Origin: Lentisphaeria bacterium
GTDB taxonomy: Bacteria > Verrucomicrobiota > Lentisphaeria > Victivallales > Victivallaceae
NCBI GenBank assembly: GCA_017414565.1
Contig: JAFQLP010000150.1
Span: 1 to 36,701 of the forward strand
Length of the DNA stretch: 36,701 nucleotides
Direction: 5' to 3'
Part shown: positions 8,456-16,256 of the stretch, one piece after another
How the letters are laid out: each line of letters starts with the position of its first letter
Numbering within the stretch: the first letter of the stretch is position 1
Position numbers and translations under genes: made by a program
The notes under the pieces: model-generated
What the model saw: the letters and a program-made list of their open reading frames with translations, nothing else
Databases searched by the model: none
Told to the model about the DNA's origin: nothing

Positions 8456-8491
8456 CGCGGCATACCACTCCGGTCATGCCGCGTTTTTTTT
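8456..8491 (+). terminator. Rho-independent terminator after the repeat-protein pair
   Basis: An 8-bp GC-rich stem (CGCGGCAT pairing with ATGCCGCG) with a 12-nt loop, followed at once by eight T residues (8484-8491). It lies 20 nt after the stop of the large repeat protein. Confidence 0.9.
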
Positions 8492-8545
8492 GCGGCCGCT
8501 CAATCCACGGCCGGCAGACAACGGAGCGATAGTATGATGCCGCCG

Positions 8546-8614
8546 CCCGTCGCACGGGTCCTCTACTGTTGCGGCAACGGAGCAATGACATCCGTTCGCA
8601 GCCCGTCGCACGGG
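8546..8614. repeat. Twin mini-hairpins at the 3' end of the macrodomain gene
   Basis: The 13-mer CCCGTCGCACGGG occurs at 8546-8558 and again at 8602-8614. Each copy can fold as a 5-bp stem with a 3-nt loop. The first lies just after the macrodomain stop (minus strand), the second inside its last codons. No U-tract follows on the minus strand. Confidence 0.5.
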
Positions 8615-9111
8615 CCCAGCAGACGGCGGTAGATCTGACAGGCTTCTTCGTGGAAACAGCAGAAAATCACCAGTTCCGGTAATACCTCCTGCCATGCCCG
8701 GACCGTTGCCACCGCGATCGCCGCCGCCCGTTCAGCCGGAAAATGGTAAACCCCGGTCGAAATACACGGAAATGCCACCGAGCGGCAATGATGCCCGGCC
8801 GCCAATGCCAGTGAATTGCGATAACTGTTGGCCAACAGTTCATCTTCGTTGGCCCGGCCGCCGTGCCACACCGGCCCGGGGGTGTGGATCACCCATCCGG
8901 CCGGCAGCCGGAATCCGGGTGTGATCCGGGCTTCTCCGGTGGGACAGCCACCGAATTCCCGGCACGCCGCCAGCAGTTCCGGTCCGGCGGCCCGGTGAAT
9001 GGCCCCATCCACTCCGCCGCCGCCCAACAGCGAACAATTGGCGGCATTGACGATGGCATCGACCTCCAGACGGGTGATATCACCGCACCATATCCGGCAT
9101 TCCCGCGTCAT
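8563..9111 (-). CDS. Macrodomain protein (ADP-ribose binding, YmdB/O-acetyl-ADP-ribose deacetylase type)
   Basis: A 182-residue stand-alone macrodomain. Motifs in order: [28 protein letters not shown] with the ADP-ribose-binding VNAAN and Gly-rich loop, [20 protein letters not shown], and the phosphate-loop segment [10 protein letters not shown]. The family binds ADP-ribose and often removes ADP-ribosyl groups or deacetylates O-acetyl-ADP-ribose in the cytosol; the exact substrate is not visible. The start overlaps the stop of the HNH gene as ATGA, so it is translationally coupled, and both follow metG. It could be a housekeeping hydrolase, or together with HNH a small nucleic-acid-related unit; the latter is speculation from the coupling alone. 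Confidence 0.88.
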   Translation of the reverse strand: MTRECRIWCGDITRLEVDAIVNAANCSLLGGGGVDGAIHRAAGPELLAACREFGGCPTGEARITPGFRLPAGWVIHTPGPVWHGGRANEDELLANSYRNSLALAAGHHCRSVAFPCISTGVYHFPAERAAAIAVATVRAWQEVLPELVIFCCFHEEACQIYRRLLGPCDGLRTDVIAPLPQQ

Positions 9112-9428
9112 GGCAGTGCTTCCGGCGAATCGTTTTCCGCCTCATACTGCCGCAACAGCATCTCGGCCGGCGTCAGATATTTTTTGGCCTGATTGCAGGG
9201 ACGGCACGCCACCACCAGATTGCCGCGGGTACTGCGTCCGCCCCGGGCGACCGGCACGATATGATCCAGCGTCAATTCCGACTCCGGAAATGTTTTGCCG
9301 CAGTAGTGGCAGATGCCGCGCCGGAAAAGCTCCCGGTAATAGGCACTCTGCCGCAATTCTCTGGCTTTGGCCCGTTCCCGTTTGATATGCCGTTCATCGG
9401 CATGGATCTCGACCCAGTCTTCCATCAT
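9108..9428 (-). CDS. Small HNH endonuclease-family protein
   Basis: A 106-residue protein with a charged helical N-terminus (about 10-38) and a classic HNH module: CHYCG, then [13 protein letters not shown] with the catalytic His, then [19 protein letters not shown]. The two CxxC pairs bind zinc structurally. Family members nick or cut DNA, but many small chromosomal ones have no known target. I chose the ATG at 9428, which shares a base with the metG stop (TGATG); a GTG one codon upstream is possible. It lies between metG and the macrodomain gene, with overlaps on both sides, so the three are read as one coupled unit. Confidence 0.85.
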   Translation of the reverse strand: MMEDWVEIHADERHIKRERAKARELRQSAYYRELFRRGICHYCGKTFPESELTLDHIVPVARGGRSTRGNLVVACRPCNQAKKYLTPAEMLLRQYEAENDSPEALP

Positions 9429-11398
9429 CACCCGACAGAAGCCCCCGGTTCGGCATCGCCATCGACCGTCACCAACTGCAGTTTGTTGCCGGTTTTGGCC
9501 GCCAGCAGCATCCCCTGCGACTCGATCCCGCGGAGTTTGGCCGGTTTCAGGTTGGCCACCACCACGATCGTCCGGCCGACCAGCGATTCCGCGGTGTACG
9601 ACTGGGCGATACCGGCCACGATCTGCCGCTGTTCGGTCCCCAGATCGATCTGGAGTTTCAGAAGTTTATCGGATTTCTCCACTTTTTCCGCCGCCAGCAC
9701 TTTTGCCGTGCGCAACTGGGTGCGGAAGAAATCATCAATGGAGATCAGACCGTCTTCTGCAACGGCCGGAGCAGGGGCCGCCGGTTCCGGAGCCTTGGCG
9801 GGTTTGGCGGCCTTGGCGGCTTTGTCACCGGCGGCGGGCTTGACCGGTTCCGCTGCGGCTTCCACCTGGATACGCGGAAACAGGCCGGTCGTGTCACTCA
9901 CCTGCCGTCCGGTCATCACATCGCCGCCCTGACGGAGATCGGCGATGCGGAGCGCGGCAAAAGCCCCGCCGTCAAAACCGAGAGCCTGCCCCAATTCGGT
10001 CATTTTTTCCGGCATCACCGGCATCAACAGCACCGCCGCCTGATAGATCGCCGTGGCCGCGGTGTGCAGTACGGTGTTCAGACGCGCCGTTTCACCTTTT
10101 TTGGCGAGCGTCCACGGCGCGGTCTTTTCCAGATAACGGTTGCCGGCCCGGATGGACTGCAGCACCGCATCCAATCCCTGATCGATCTTCATATCGCGGA
10201 TCGCCGCCTCCATCCCGGTGATGGCGGCTGCCGCCGCATCCAGCAGTTCCCGGTCATCGTCCTGCCGTTCACCCGGCGCGGGGATCACGCCGCCGCTGCG
10301 CAGAACCATTTTCAGAACACGGCTCAAAAGGTTGCCCAGATCGTTGGCCAGATCGCTGTTGTAACGGGCCACAAAGGCATCTTCCGTAAAATTGGCATCG
10401 TTCCCCAATGTCATTTCGGCCAGCAGGAAATAGCGGAAGGCATCGACCCCGTATTTGTCCACCATTTCCATCGGGTTCACCACATTGCCCAGCGACTTGC
10501 TCATCTTGGTATTGCCGGTCAGCCACCAGCCGTGGGCAAAAATCGTCCGGGGCAGCGGCAGCCCCATGGCTTTCAACATGGTCGGCCAGTACACGCTGTG
10601 GGTGGTCAGGATATCTTTGCCGATCAGCTGGCAGGAGGCCGGCCACCACTTGGCAAAGGCTCCGCCGTCCTGCTTGTAACCGACACTGGAAACATAGTTC
10701 AACAGTGCATCGAACCAGACATAGGTCACAAAATCCTTGTCAAACGGCAGTTCGATCCCCCAGTTCAGGCGCGATTTCGGCCGCGAGATGCAAAGATCGC
10801 CCAGCGGTTTGCGGAGAAATCCGAGCGTTTCGTTGGCCCGGAACGCCGGCTGGATGAAATCGGGATGCGTTTCAATATATTCGATCAGCCAGTCCTGATA
10901 CTTGCTCATCCGGAAGAAATAGTTGGATTCGATGATCTCGCTCACTTCACGGCCGCATTCGGGACATTTACCGTCCACCAGATCTTTTTCCGTGAAAAAG
11001 CGTTCATCGCCCACGCAGTACCACCCGGTGTATTCCGCCCGGTAGATCTCGCCCCGGTCATAGAGGTCCTGCAGCACCTGCCGGACCACGTTTTTATGCC
11101 AGTCGTAAGTGGTCCGCACAAAATGGTCATTGGTGATCCCGAGGCGTTTCCACAATTCCTGAAAACGCAGCACCGTTTCATCGCAATGCTGCTGCGGCGG
11201 CACCTGCCGTTCCGCGGCGGCCCGCTGGACTTTCTGACCGTGTTCATCGGTACCGGTCAGGAAAAAAGTCGGTTCGTTCAAAGACCGGTGATATCTGGCC
11301 AGCACATCGGCCAGGATCGTGGTATAGGCATGACCGATGTGGGGTTTGTCGTTGACATAGTAAATCGGCGTGGTAATGTAAAAGTGATCGCTGTTCAT
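9428..11398 (-). CDS. metG: Methionyl-tRNA synthetase with C-terminal tRNA-binding domain
   Basis: A 656-residue class I aminoacyl-tRNA synthetase that charges tRNA-Met (including the initiator) with methionine. It shows YYVNDKPHIGH with the HIGH motif at about residues 20-23. A zinc-knuckle region follows, with CVGDERF and CPECGREV. The KMSKS motif is at about 298-302 (GNTKMSKSLGN). After the anticodon-binding helices comes an Ala/Pro/Lys-rich linker (about 515-550). It ends in an EMAP/Trbp111-type OB-fold (about 555-656), with DFFRTQLRTAKVLAAEKVEKS and LKPAKLRGIESQGMLLA, which aids tRNA binding and dimerisation. The ATG at 11398 has GGAGG a few bases upstream. A promoter lies at 11440-11467. 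The stop is fused to the HNH start. Confidence 0.96.
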   Translation of the reverse strand: MNSDHFYITTPIYYVNDKPHIGHAYTTILADVLARYHRSLNEPTFFLTGTDEHGQKVQRAAAERQVPPQQHCDETVLRFQELWKRLGITNDHFVRTTYDWHKNVVRQVLQDLYDRGEIYRAEYTGWYCVGDERFFTEKDLVDGKCPECGREVSEIIESNYFFRMSKYQDWLIEYIETHPDFIQPAFRANETLGFLRKPLGDLCISRPKSRLNWGIELPFDKDFVTYVWFDALLNYVSSVGYKQDGGAFAKWWPASCQLIGKDILTTHSVYWPTMLKAMGLPLPRTIFAHGWWLTGNTKMSKSLGNVVNPMEMVDKYGVDAFRYFLLAEMTLGNDANFTEDAFVARYNSDLANDLGNLLSRVLKMVLRSGGVIPAPGERQDDDRELLDAAAAAITGMEAAIRDMKIDQGLDAVLQSIRAGNRYLEKTAPWTLAKKGETARLNTVLHTAATAIYQAAVLLMPVMPEKMTELGQALGFDGGAFAALRIADLRQGGDVMTGRQVSDTTGLFPRIQVEAAAEPVKPAAGDKAAKAAKPAKAPEPAAPAPAVAEDGLISIDDFFRTQLRTAKVLAAEKVEKSDKLLKLQIDLGTEQRQIVAGIAQSYTAESLVGRTIVVVANLKPAKLRGIESQGMLLAAKTGNKLQLVTVDGDAEPGASVG

Positions 11399-11439
11399 AA
11401 AGACCTCCGGGAAAATTCGCTGCCATTTCAAGCCGGTTA

Positions 11440-11467
11440 AATATAGCATGACGACAGGCGATTGCAA
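11440..11467 (-). promoter_or_regulatory. Putative promoter of metG-HNH-macro
   Basis: On the minus strand, TTGCAA and TATATT have a 16-bp spacer, with an extended -10 TGC just before the hexamer. The leader would be about 36 nt and carry the GGAGG site. No T-box-like leader fits in that length. Confidence 0.65.
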
Positions 11468-11508
11468 CTATTCCCGCAGGGAAACCGGCGAAAAACCGCC
11501 GCGGGAAC

Positions 11509-11537
11509 TGGACAGCAGGATGGTTGCGTGGTATATT
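11509..11537 (+). promoter_or_regulatory. Putative promoter of panD
   Basis: TGGACA and TATATT with a 17-bp spacer and an extended -10 TGG. It is divergent from the metG promoter, only about 40 bp away. The leader would be about 38 nt. Confidence 0.65.
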
Positions 11538-11581
11538 ATCCGCTGCGGTATCATTTAAACCAGCAGAAAGCGAATGTTATT

Positions 11582-11962
11582 ATGATGAGAAACATGCTCA
11601 CCGGTAAGATCCACACTGCCCGGCTGACCGGTGCCGACCTTCATTACGAAGGCAGTATGGAAATCGATCCGGTCTTCCTGAAAGAGGCAAATATCCTGCC
11701 CTACGAGCGGATATTGGTGGTAAACCGTACCAACGGTGAACGGCTGGAAACCTATGCCATCCCCGGCGAACCGGGCAAAGGGGCCTTTTGTCTGAACGGC
11801 CCGGCGGCCCTGAAAGGCAAAAAAGGCGATGTGGTAACGATCATGTCTTTCTGTCTGTGTACCGACGAAGAAGCCCGCAGCATCGTCCCCTCTGTCATCG
11901 TACTGGATGAAAACAATCAGATCATCCAGCGCAAAGGGCGCGTCCCGCAGGCCGATTTCTGA
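11582..11962 (+). CDS. panD: Aspartate 1-decarboxylase (PanD) precursor
   Basis: A 126-residue pyruvoyl enzyme that converts L-aspartate to beta-alanine for pantothenate and coenzyme A. The zymogen self-cleaves between Gly24 and Ser25; the site YEGSMEID is intact with Ser at exactly residue 25 when the first of two adjacent ATGs (11582) is used, which aligns MMRNML with the common MIRTML start. GERLETYAI, FCLNGPAA and the late GDVVTIMSF segments are typical of the double-psi barrel. Length equals the usual family length. A weak AGAAAG site precedes the start. No other pan gene is in the window. Confidence 0.95.
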   Translation: MMRNMLTGKIHTARLTGADLHYEGSMEIDPVFLKEANILPYERILVVNRTNGERLETYAIPGEPGKGAFCLNGPAALKGKKGDVVTIMSFCLCTDEEARSIVPSVIVLDENNQIIQRKGRVPQADF

Positions 11963-11984
11963 TATCATATCTGAACGCAAAAAC

Positions 11985-12013
11985 TTGACATTCAAACCGA
12001 CGCGTGATACAAT
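11985..12013 (+). promoter_or_regulatory. Near-consensus promoter of the Flp-like pilin pair
   Basis: TTGACA and TACAAT with a 17-bp spacer and an extended -10 TGA. This is the strongest sigma70-like promoter in the window. It begins 22 nt after the panD stop, so the pilin genes need not depend on panD transcription. Confidence 0.8.
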
Positions 12014-12047
12014 AAGACAGGCGGATGCTCACAACCGCGGAAAAACG

Positions 12048-12206
12048 ATGACCGGAAAAAAACAGAATCGTGGACAGGTCCTGACCGAATATGCCGTCAT
12101 GCTGGTACTGCTGACGGTGATTGCGGCCGCCCTGCTGGGATTCGGGCATGTGTTCTCCCGGTACGGCGGGCATCTGGTTGACATGGTGAGTATTGAATAT
12201 CCCTGA
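12048..12206 (+). CDS. Flp-type prepilin-like small protein 1
   Basis: A 52-residue protein. A short basic leader (MTGKKQNRG) is followed by QVLTEYAVMLVLLTVIAAALLGFG. This gives the Flp/Fap pattern of Gly at -1, Glu at +5 and Tyr at +6, then a single hydrophobic helix and a short polar tail. Cleavage would be expected after Gly9 by a type IV prepilin peptidase; one such enzyme is encoded at 21225-22136. The ATG at 12048 fits the leader; longer frames upstream would cross the promoter. No tad secretion genes are nearby. It could be a structural Flp subunit or a minor pseudopilin. Confidence 0.75.
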   Translation: MTGKKQNRGQVLTEYAVMLVLLTVIAAALLGFGHVFSRYGGHLVDMVSIEYP

Positions 12207-12236
12207 TACGGAACATTTTTGACACGGAGCAGAAAA

Positions 12237-12464
12237 ATGAAAGTAAGACGGCGCAAACAGCGTGGGCAGGCGATTGTGGAGTATGTGATTCTGATTGCCG
12301 TCGTGGCAGTCACCGCGTTTTTTGTGCTGACCATGTTCAGTGACCGCCTCCGGCAGCTGATCTCCGGTGCCACCACCGCACTGGGCGGCGAAAAATCGGA
12401 AACCATGGACCGCACCTCCGAGGAATTGACCAAATCCCTCACCGAAGACGGCGACGTCAACTGA
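12237..12464 (+). CDS. Flp-type prepilin-like small protein 2
   Basis: A 75-residue protein with a basic leader (MKVRRRKQRG) and then QAIVEYVILIAVVAVTAFFVLTMF. It shares the Gly / +5 Glu / +6 Tyr pattern of the upstream gene, with a longer, charged C-terminal tail (about 40-75) that includes EKSETMDRTSEELTKS. GGAG lies eight bases before the ATG at 12237, and the gap from protein 1 is 30 nt, so the pair is one transcript. Processing by the prepilin peptidase at 21225-22136 is plausible but unproven. The stop lies only two bases from the convergent trmO stop. Confidence 0.78.
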   Translation: MKVRRRKQRGQAIVEYVILIAVVAVTAFFVLTMFSDRLRQLISGATTALGGEKSETMDRTSEELTKSLTEDGDVN

Positions 12465-12466
12465 TC

Positions 12467-13264
12467 TTATTCCGGGAAACGCTCCCGGAACATCCGGTGG
12501 AGCATCAGATCGCCGTACCGGTCCGGTGCCCCCGGCGCAACTTCCGCCCCGGTATAATGGGAGCGGACATCCAGCACATGCACCAGGCGTTTCTGCGGAT
12601 CGGCAGAAAACACCAGCCGCCAGGTGCGGCATCCGATCTCCCAGTTGCCATCGCCGCGTTTCTCCAACCGTTTCCGCGAGGCATCCAGCGGGGCATTCAC
12701 CAACTGCACCCGGGCAAAATTTTCCAGATCCGGGCCGCCGTGGCTCACCACAACGCCATTTTTTTCCCGGAAAAGCGATGAGAACTGCAATTCGTAACGG
12801 TCCGCGGCGGCTTCCGCCAGCCACCCCACCTGCGATTCCGGGAACGAATCCGCCGCCGGGATATACGGTTTTACATCCAATACCGGCGTGCCGTCGAGCA
12901 TATCAAAATTCTGAATCTCCAACCCCTCCGGCGATACCCCGGTCAGAGCCACACAACTCAAACCGATGCGGTTCGGCCGGTGGGGGGAACGGGTCGCCAG
13001 CACGCCGATCCGCCGTCCGGGCGGTGCCACCGGCGGTGCCACCCGGAGATTCCAGGTCTGATTCAAATGGAAAAGGAACACCACCCAGATGCGGTCAAAT
13101 CCGGCAAGATCGGCGGCCGCTTCGTGGTAACGGTGGCCGGGGACCCATTCGATCCGGCCGGTATTGGCGGCAAAAACGCCCTGCCGGGGAGCCTCAAAAC
13201 GGTAGCGTTCCCCGCACCGGACATACCCGATGGGAGAAACCTCGAATGTCGCGGGACCGGGCAT
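12467..13264 (-). CDS. trmO: TrmO/TsaA-family tRNA m6t6A37 methyltransferase
   Basis: A 265-residue protein of the UPF0066 (TsaA/YaeB) family. The N-terminal barrel (about 10-155) has the SAM-site motif RSPHRPNRIGLS, then LEIQNFDMLDGTPVLDVKPYIP. In characterised members this domain uses SAM to N6-methylate t6A37 of tRNA-Thr. The C-terminal part (about 170-265, with LDVRSHYTGAE) is also typical of the longer bacterial form. The start has a GGGGAGGAA site directly upstream, and the gene lies 20 nt after pcnB, so nadB-pcnB-trmO appear co-transcribed. It faces the pilin pair tail to tail. Confidence 0.87.
   Translation of the reverse strand: MPGPATFEVSPIGYVRCGERYRFEAPRQGVFAANTGRIEWVPGHRYHEAAADLAGFDRIWVVFLFHLNQTWNLRVAPPVAPPGRRIGVLATRSPHRPNRIGLSCVALTGVSPEGLEIQNFDMLDGTPVLDVKPYIPAADSFPESQVGWLAEAAADRYELQFSSLFREKNGVVVSHGGPDLENFARVQLVNAPLDASRKRLEKRGDGNWEIGCRTWRLVFSADPQKRLVHVLDVRSHYTGAEVAPGAPDRYGDLMLHRMFRERFPE
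12470..12490. other. Hairpin at the pilin/trmO convergence
   Basis: An 8-bp inverted repeat TTCCGGGA / TCCCGGAA with a 5-nt loop lies in the last codons of trmO, just after the prepilin 2 stop. No T-tract follows on either strand, so a termination role is only possible, not shown. Confidence 0.4.
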
Positions 13265-13284
13265 TTCCTCCCCCCTCCGCCGGA

Positions 13285-14523
13285 TCAGTTATTGTTCCGG
13301 GGGGCGTTGTTTTTCTGGGATCCCCGGGACTGCCGGTGCCGCTGCTGGCGTTTCCGGCCCGGTCCGGCGGACGGCCAGAAATCATCCAGCGAATCGATCT
13401 TCCAGCAAACATAATTCTGGATCTGCAAAAGTTCCCGGGCATGGGCATAGCCGTAACGCTCGGTCAGGCCGAAATCTTCTTTCCGCATGGCAAAAAGCTG
13501 CGGCTGCAGCAGCAGCACGCTTTCCGCCGAAGCGATCACGCTTTTGATCATGTTCTGCGGCTGGAACAGCGTTCCCAACAGTTCCCGGATCACCTTCTGG
13601 GCTCCGCGGCGATCCCAGAGATCCCCCGGGGAACAGCCCATAGCCTCCTCCACAAACGGCAGGGCCAGCAGTGCCGCCGCCAGTGAAATGCTGTTGCGGT
13701 AGGCCCCTTCATCGACCCGGTAATTGCGCTCGGTGAAAAGCTGCAGCGCGTAATCCATCTGCGGGCTCCCCCAACGGGCTTCAAAGAACGGCAGGAAATA
13801 CTCCAGAAAACCGTAATCGTGGAATGCCGCCAGATGTTTGTCGCCGTAACTGGAACTCAACACTTTTTCCAACTCCAGCGACAGCCGCGAAGGCGATGCC
13901 TGCCGGATCAGCGGCAAAGACTCAAACAACGCATTTTCGGTAGCGGCATCAAAAGCGAAATCGAACTGGCCGACCAGTTTCAAAGCCCGGAGCATCCGCA
14001 CCGGGTCCTCGGCAAACCGCTGTGCCGGTTCCCCGATCGCCCGCACCATCCCGGCCTCGACATCCGCCAGCCCCATACCGGTATAGTCGATGATCTCCGC
14101 CGTGACCGGATCATAAAAAAGCGCGTTGATAGTAAAATCCCGCCGCTGGGCATCTTCCTGTGCGGTCCCGTAATCGTTATCGGACTGGATCGGACCGGCC
14201 GGTTCGGTTTCGGCCTCGTTCTCCTCCGCCTCCGCCAGCGGCCGTTCCGGATTGCGGCGGAATGTGCTGATTTCGATGATATCCCGCCCCAGATAGAGAT
14301 GGGCCAGCCGGAACCGCCGCCCGATGATGCGGACACTGCGTCGCCCGAAAACCTGACGGACCTCCTCCGGCGTGGCCGAAGTGGCAATGTCATAATCTTT
14401 CGGCTGTTTCTGCAGCAGGATATCACGGATGGCTCCGCCGACGATGTATGTTTCGTAGCCGGCCTCCTGAAGCTGCCGGACGACTCCGATGATCCGGTCT
14501 TCCACCGGAAGCTTTTGTTTCAT
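13285..14523 (-). CDS. pcnB: Poly(A) polymerase I / CCA-adding family nucleotidyltransferase (PcnB-like)
   Basis: A 412-residue class II nucleotidyltransferase. The N-terminal catalytic head shows VGGAIRDILL and PKDYDIATSATPEEV (metal-binding Asp pair at about residues 43-45). It continues with RRFRLAHLYLGRDIIEISTFR and EEDAQRRDFTINALFYDP-like segments, then RFAEDPVRMLRALK. The RRFRLAH block and the basic, Gln/Arg-rich C-terminal tail are features of PcnB rather than of a plain CCA enzyme. PcnB adds 3' poly(A) tails that mark RNA for decay. An acidic insert (about 100-120, AEAEENEAETE) is unusual. A CCA-adding role cannot be excluded by motifs. The ATG follows the nadB stop directly (TGAATG). 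Confidence 0.82.
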   Translation of the reverse strand: MKQKLPVEDRIIGVVRQLQEAGYETYIVGGAIRDILLQKQPKDYDIATSATPEEVRQVFGRRSVRIIGRRFRLAHLYLGRDIIEISTFRRNPERPLAEAEENEAETEPAGPIQSDNDYGTAQEDAQRRDFTINALFYDPVTAEIIDYTGMGLADVEAGMVRAIGEPAQRFAEDPVRMLRALKLVGQFDFAFDAATENALFESLPLIRQASPSRLSLELEKVLSSSYGDKHLAAFHDYGFLEYFLPFFEARWGSPQMDYALQLFTERNYRVDEGAYRNSISLAAALLALPFVEEAMGCSPGDLWDRRGAQKVIRELLGTLFQPQNMIKSVIASAESVLLLQPQLFAMRKEDFGLTERYGYAHARELLQIQNYVCWKIDSLDDFWPSAGPGRKRQQRHRQSRGSQKNNAPRNNN

Positions 14524-16173
14524 TCAGAAATTCCGTTTGATAATGGTGTCTTTGCCGTCCCATTCCGGATCAAGGTAGGGATAATCGGCGTTGTAATTCA
14601 GACCGCGGCTTTCGTGACGGCGCAGTGCCGACTCGATGATCAATTCAGCAACGGTCGCGATATTGCGGAGTTCGATCAGATCGGTGGTGATCAGGAAATC
14701 CCAATAATATTTTTCGATCTCTTTCCGGAGCAGTTTGATCCGGGCCTGCGCCCGCTCCAGCCGTTTGTTGGTGCGGAAGATCCCCACATAGTCCCACATA
14801 AAGCGACGGATCTCGTCCCAGTTGTGGGAAATCAGCACCCGTTCATCGGAATCGGTCGCATTGCCGCAAACCCACACCGGCACCTGTTCCGGTGTCAACC
14901 GCAGGTGGTTGAGTTCCGCATAACATTCTTCGATGTGCCGGGCGGCGGCTTTGCTGACCACGGCCGCCTCCAGCAGGCTGTTGCTGGCCAGCCGGTTCGC
15001 CCCGTGCAGACCGGTGCAACCGGATTCCCCGACGGCGTACAGCCCGGTGATACCGGTATAGCCGTTGGTATCGGTTTTAACACCGCCGCAAAGGAAATGG
15101 GCCGCCGGGACCACCGGGATCGGTTCTTCGGCCATATTGATCCCGGCCTCCAGACAACGCTGGAAAATATTGGGAAACCGCAACCGCAACCGTTCTTCCG
15201 ACAGATGCGTGATATCCAGATACACGCATTCGGCACCGGTGCGTTTCATTTCGTTGTCGATGGCGCGGGCCACCACATCACGCGGGGCCAGACTTTTCAT
15301 CGGGTGATATTTGTGCATGAATTCGCGGTAGGAACCGTCGGATTCCCGGTATTTCAGCACCGCTCCTTCGCCGCGCAATGCCTCGCTGATCAGAAACGAC
15401 CGCTCGGTCGGATGGTACAGGATCGTCGGATGGAACTGGATGAATTCCATGTTGGCAATCGCGGCACCGGCCCGGTATCCCATGGCCACCCCCGATCCGC
15501 AGGAAATATCCGGATTGCTGGTGTAAAGATAAACTTTGCCGATCCCGCCGCAGGCTACGATCACGCTGGCGGCCAGAAATGTTTTGACCACATTGTTGTC
15601 ACTATCCAGCGCGTACGCCCCGCAGCAGCGGTTTTTGCCCGGCAGACCGAAATGCCCGGTCATGATCAGATCGATGGCGGTATGATTTTCAAAAATGGTG
15701 ATATTGGATTTACCGCGGCAGGCGGCGATCAGAGCACGCTCGATCTCCGCTCCGGTGATGTCCCCGGCATGGAGAACGCGCCGTTTGTGATGCCCGCCCT
15801 CCCGGCCGAGATCGAATGCATCGGAATCCTGTTCATACCCCAATTCGCCCCGGGTGGTGAAACGGGTACCGATTTCGATCAATTCCTGCACCGCCGCCGG
15901 ACCGGCCTGAATGATCGTCATCGCGGCTTCGGGATCACAAAGACGGCCGCCGGCCGTCAGCGTGTCCTGCAAATGTTCTTCAAAGGAATCGCCGATATCG
16001 GTCACGCAGGCGATCCCGCCCTGAGCGCAACGGGTATTGCACTCATCCACACTCCGTTTGGTCAGCACGCCCACCCGGCGGCCGGACGCCGCCAGAGCCA
16101 AGGCTGAATTCAAACCGGCAAGACCGCTGCCGATAATCAAATGATCGAATTCCAATGTTTTTGTCGTCTTCAT
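14524..16173 (-). CDS. nadB: L-aspartate oxidase (NadB)
   Basis: A 549-residue flavoprotein that oxidises aspartate to iminoaspartate, the first step of de novo NAD synthesis. The FAD-binding GSGLAG is at about residues 15-20. It continues with TRCAQGGIA, EGGHHKRRVLHAGDITG, HPTILYHP and LISEALRGEGA. The active-site segment LAPRDVVARAID and GVKTDTNGYTGITGLYAVGE follow, then HGANRLASNSLLE. The C-terminal helical domain is present and the length is usual. I chose the ATG at 16173 (MKTTKTLEFDHLIIG); a GTG at 16197 would add eight residues. No strong ribosome site is seen and the minus-strand promoter is unresolved. nadA and nadC are not in the window. pcnB and trmO follow without a gap. Confidence 0.93.
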   Translation of the reverse strand: MKTTKTLEFDHLIIGSGLAGLNSALALAASGRRVGVLTKRSVDECNTRCAQGGIACVTDIGDSFEEHLQDTLTAGGRLCDPEAAMTIIQAGPAAVQELIEIGTRFTTRGELGYEQDSDAFDLGREGGHHKRRVLHAGDITGAEIERALIAACRGKSNITIFENHTAIDLIMTGHFGLPGKNRCCGAYALDSDNNVVKTFLAASVIVACGGIGKVYLYTSNPDISCGSGVAMGYRAGAAIANMEFIQFHPTILYHPTERSFLISEALRGEGAVLKYRESDGSYREFMHKYHPMKSLAPRDVVARAIDNEMKRTGAECVYLDITHLSEERLRLRFPNIFQRCLEAGINMAEEPIPVVPAAHFLCGGVKTDTNGYTGITGLYAVGESGCTGLHGANRLASNSLLEAAVVSKAAARHIEECYAELNHLRLTPEQVPVWVCGNATDSDERVLISHNWDEIRRFMWDYVGIFRTNKRLERAQARIKLLRKEIEKYYWDFLITTDLIELRNIATVAELIIESALRRHESRGLNYNADYPYLDPEWDGKDTIIKRNF

Positions 16174-16186
16174 AAACGGACCACGC

Positions 16187-16215
16187 TTGATAAACACAAT
16201 CGGTTATGATACATT
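16187..16215 (+). promoter_or_regulatory. Putative promoter of lnt-DUF89-protease
   Basis: TTGATA and TACATT with a 17-bp spacer and an extended -10 TGA. The leader to the lnt ATG would be about 35 nt. It overlaps the region that must also drive nadB in the other direction. Confidence 0.65.
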
Positions 16216-16256
16216 ACACCCGGATTTGAATTTTTGCAATTTTTTACCGGAAAACC

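Noticed and set aside
10064-11440. A 458-codon open frame on the plus strand
   Set aside because: It is antisense to metG, which has HIGH and KMSKS in place.
11399-11440. A T-box or other riboswitch in the metG leader
   Set aside because: The predicted leader is only about 36 nt, too short for a T-box or SAM-type riboswitch, and no conserved core was seen.
13819-16107. A 762-codon open frame on the plus strand
   Set aside because: It lies antisense to nadB and pcnB, both well supported, and has no domain or ribosome site.
16200-16256. A minus-strand promoter for nadB
   Set aside because: TTGCAA with TAATGT at 17 bp, or TATCAT at a wrong distance, can be drawn, but neither is convincing enough to list.
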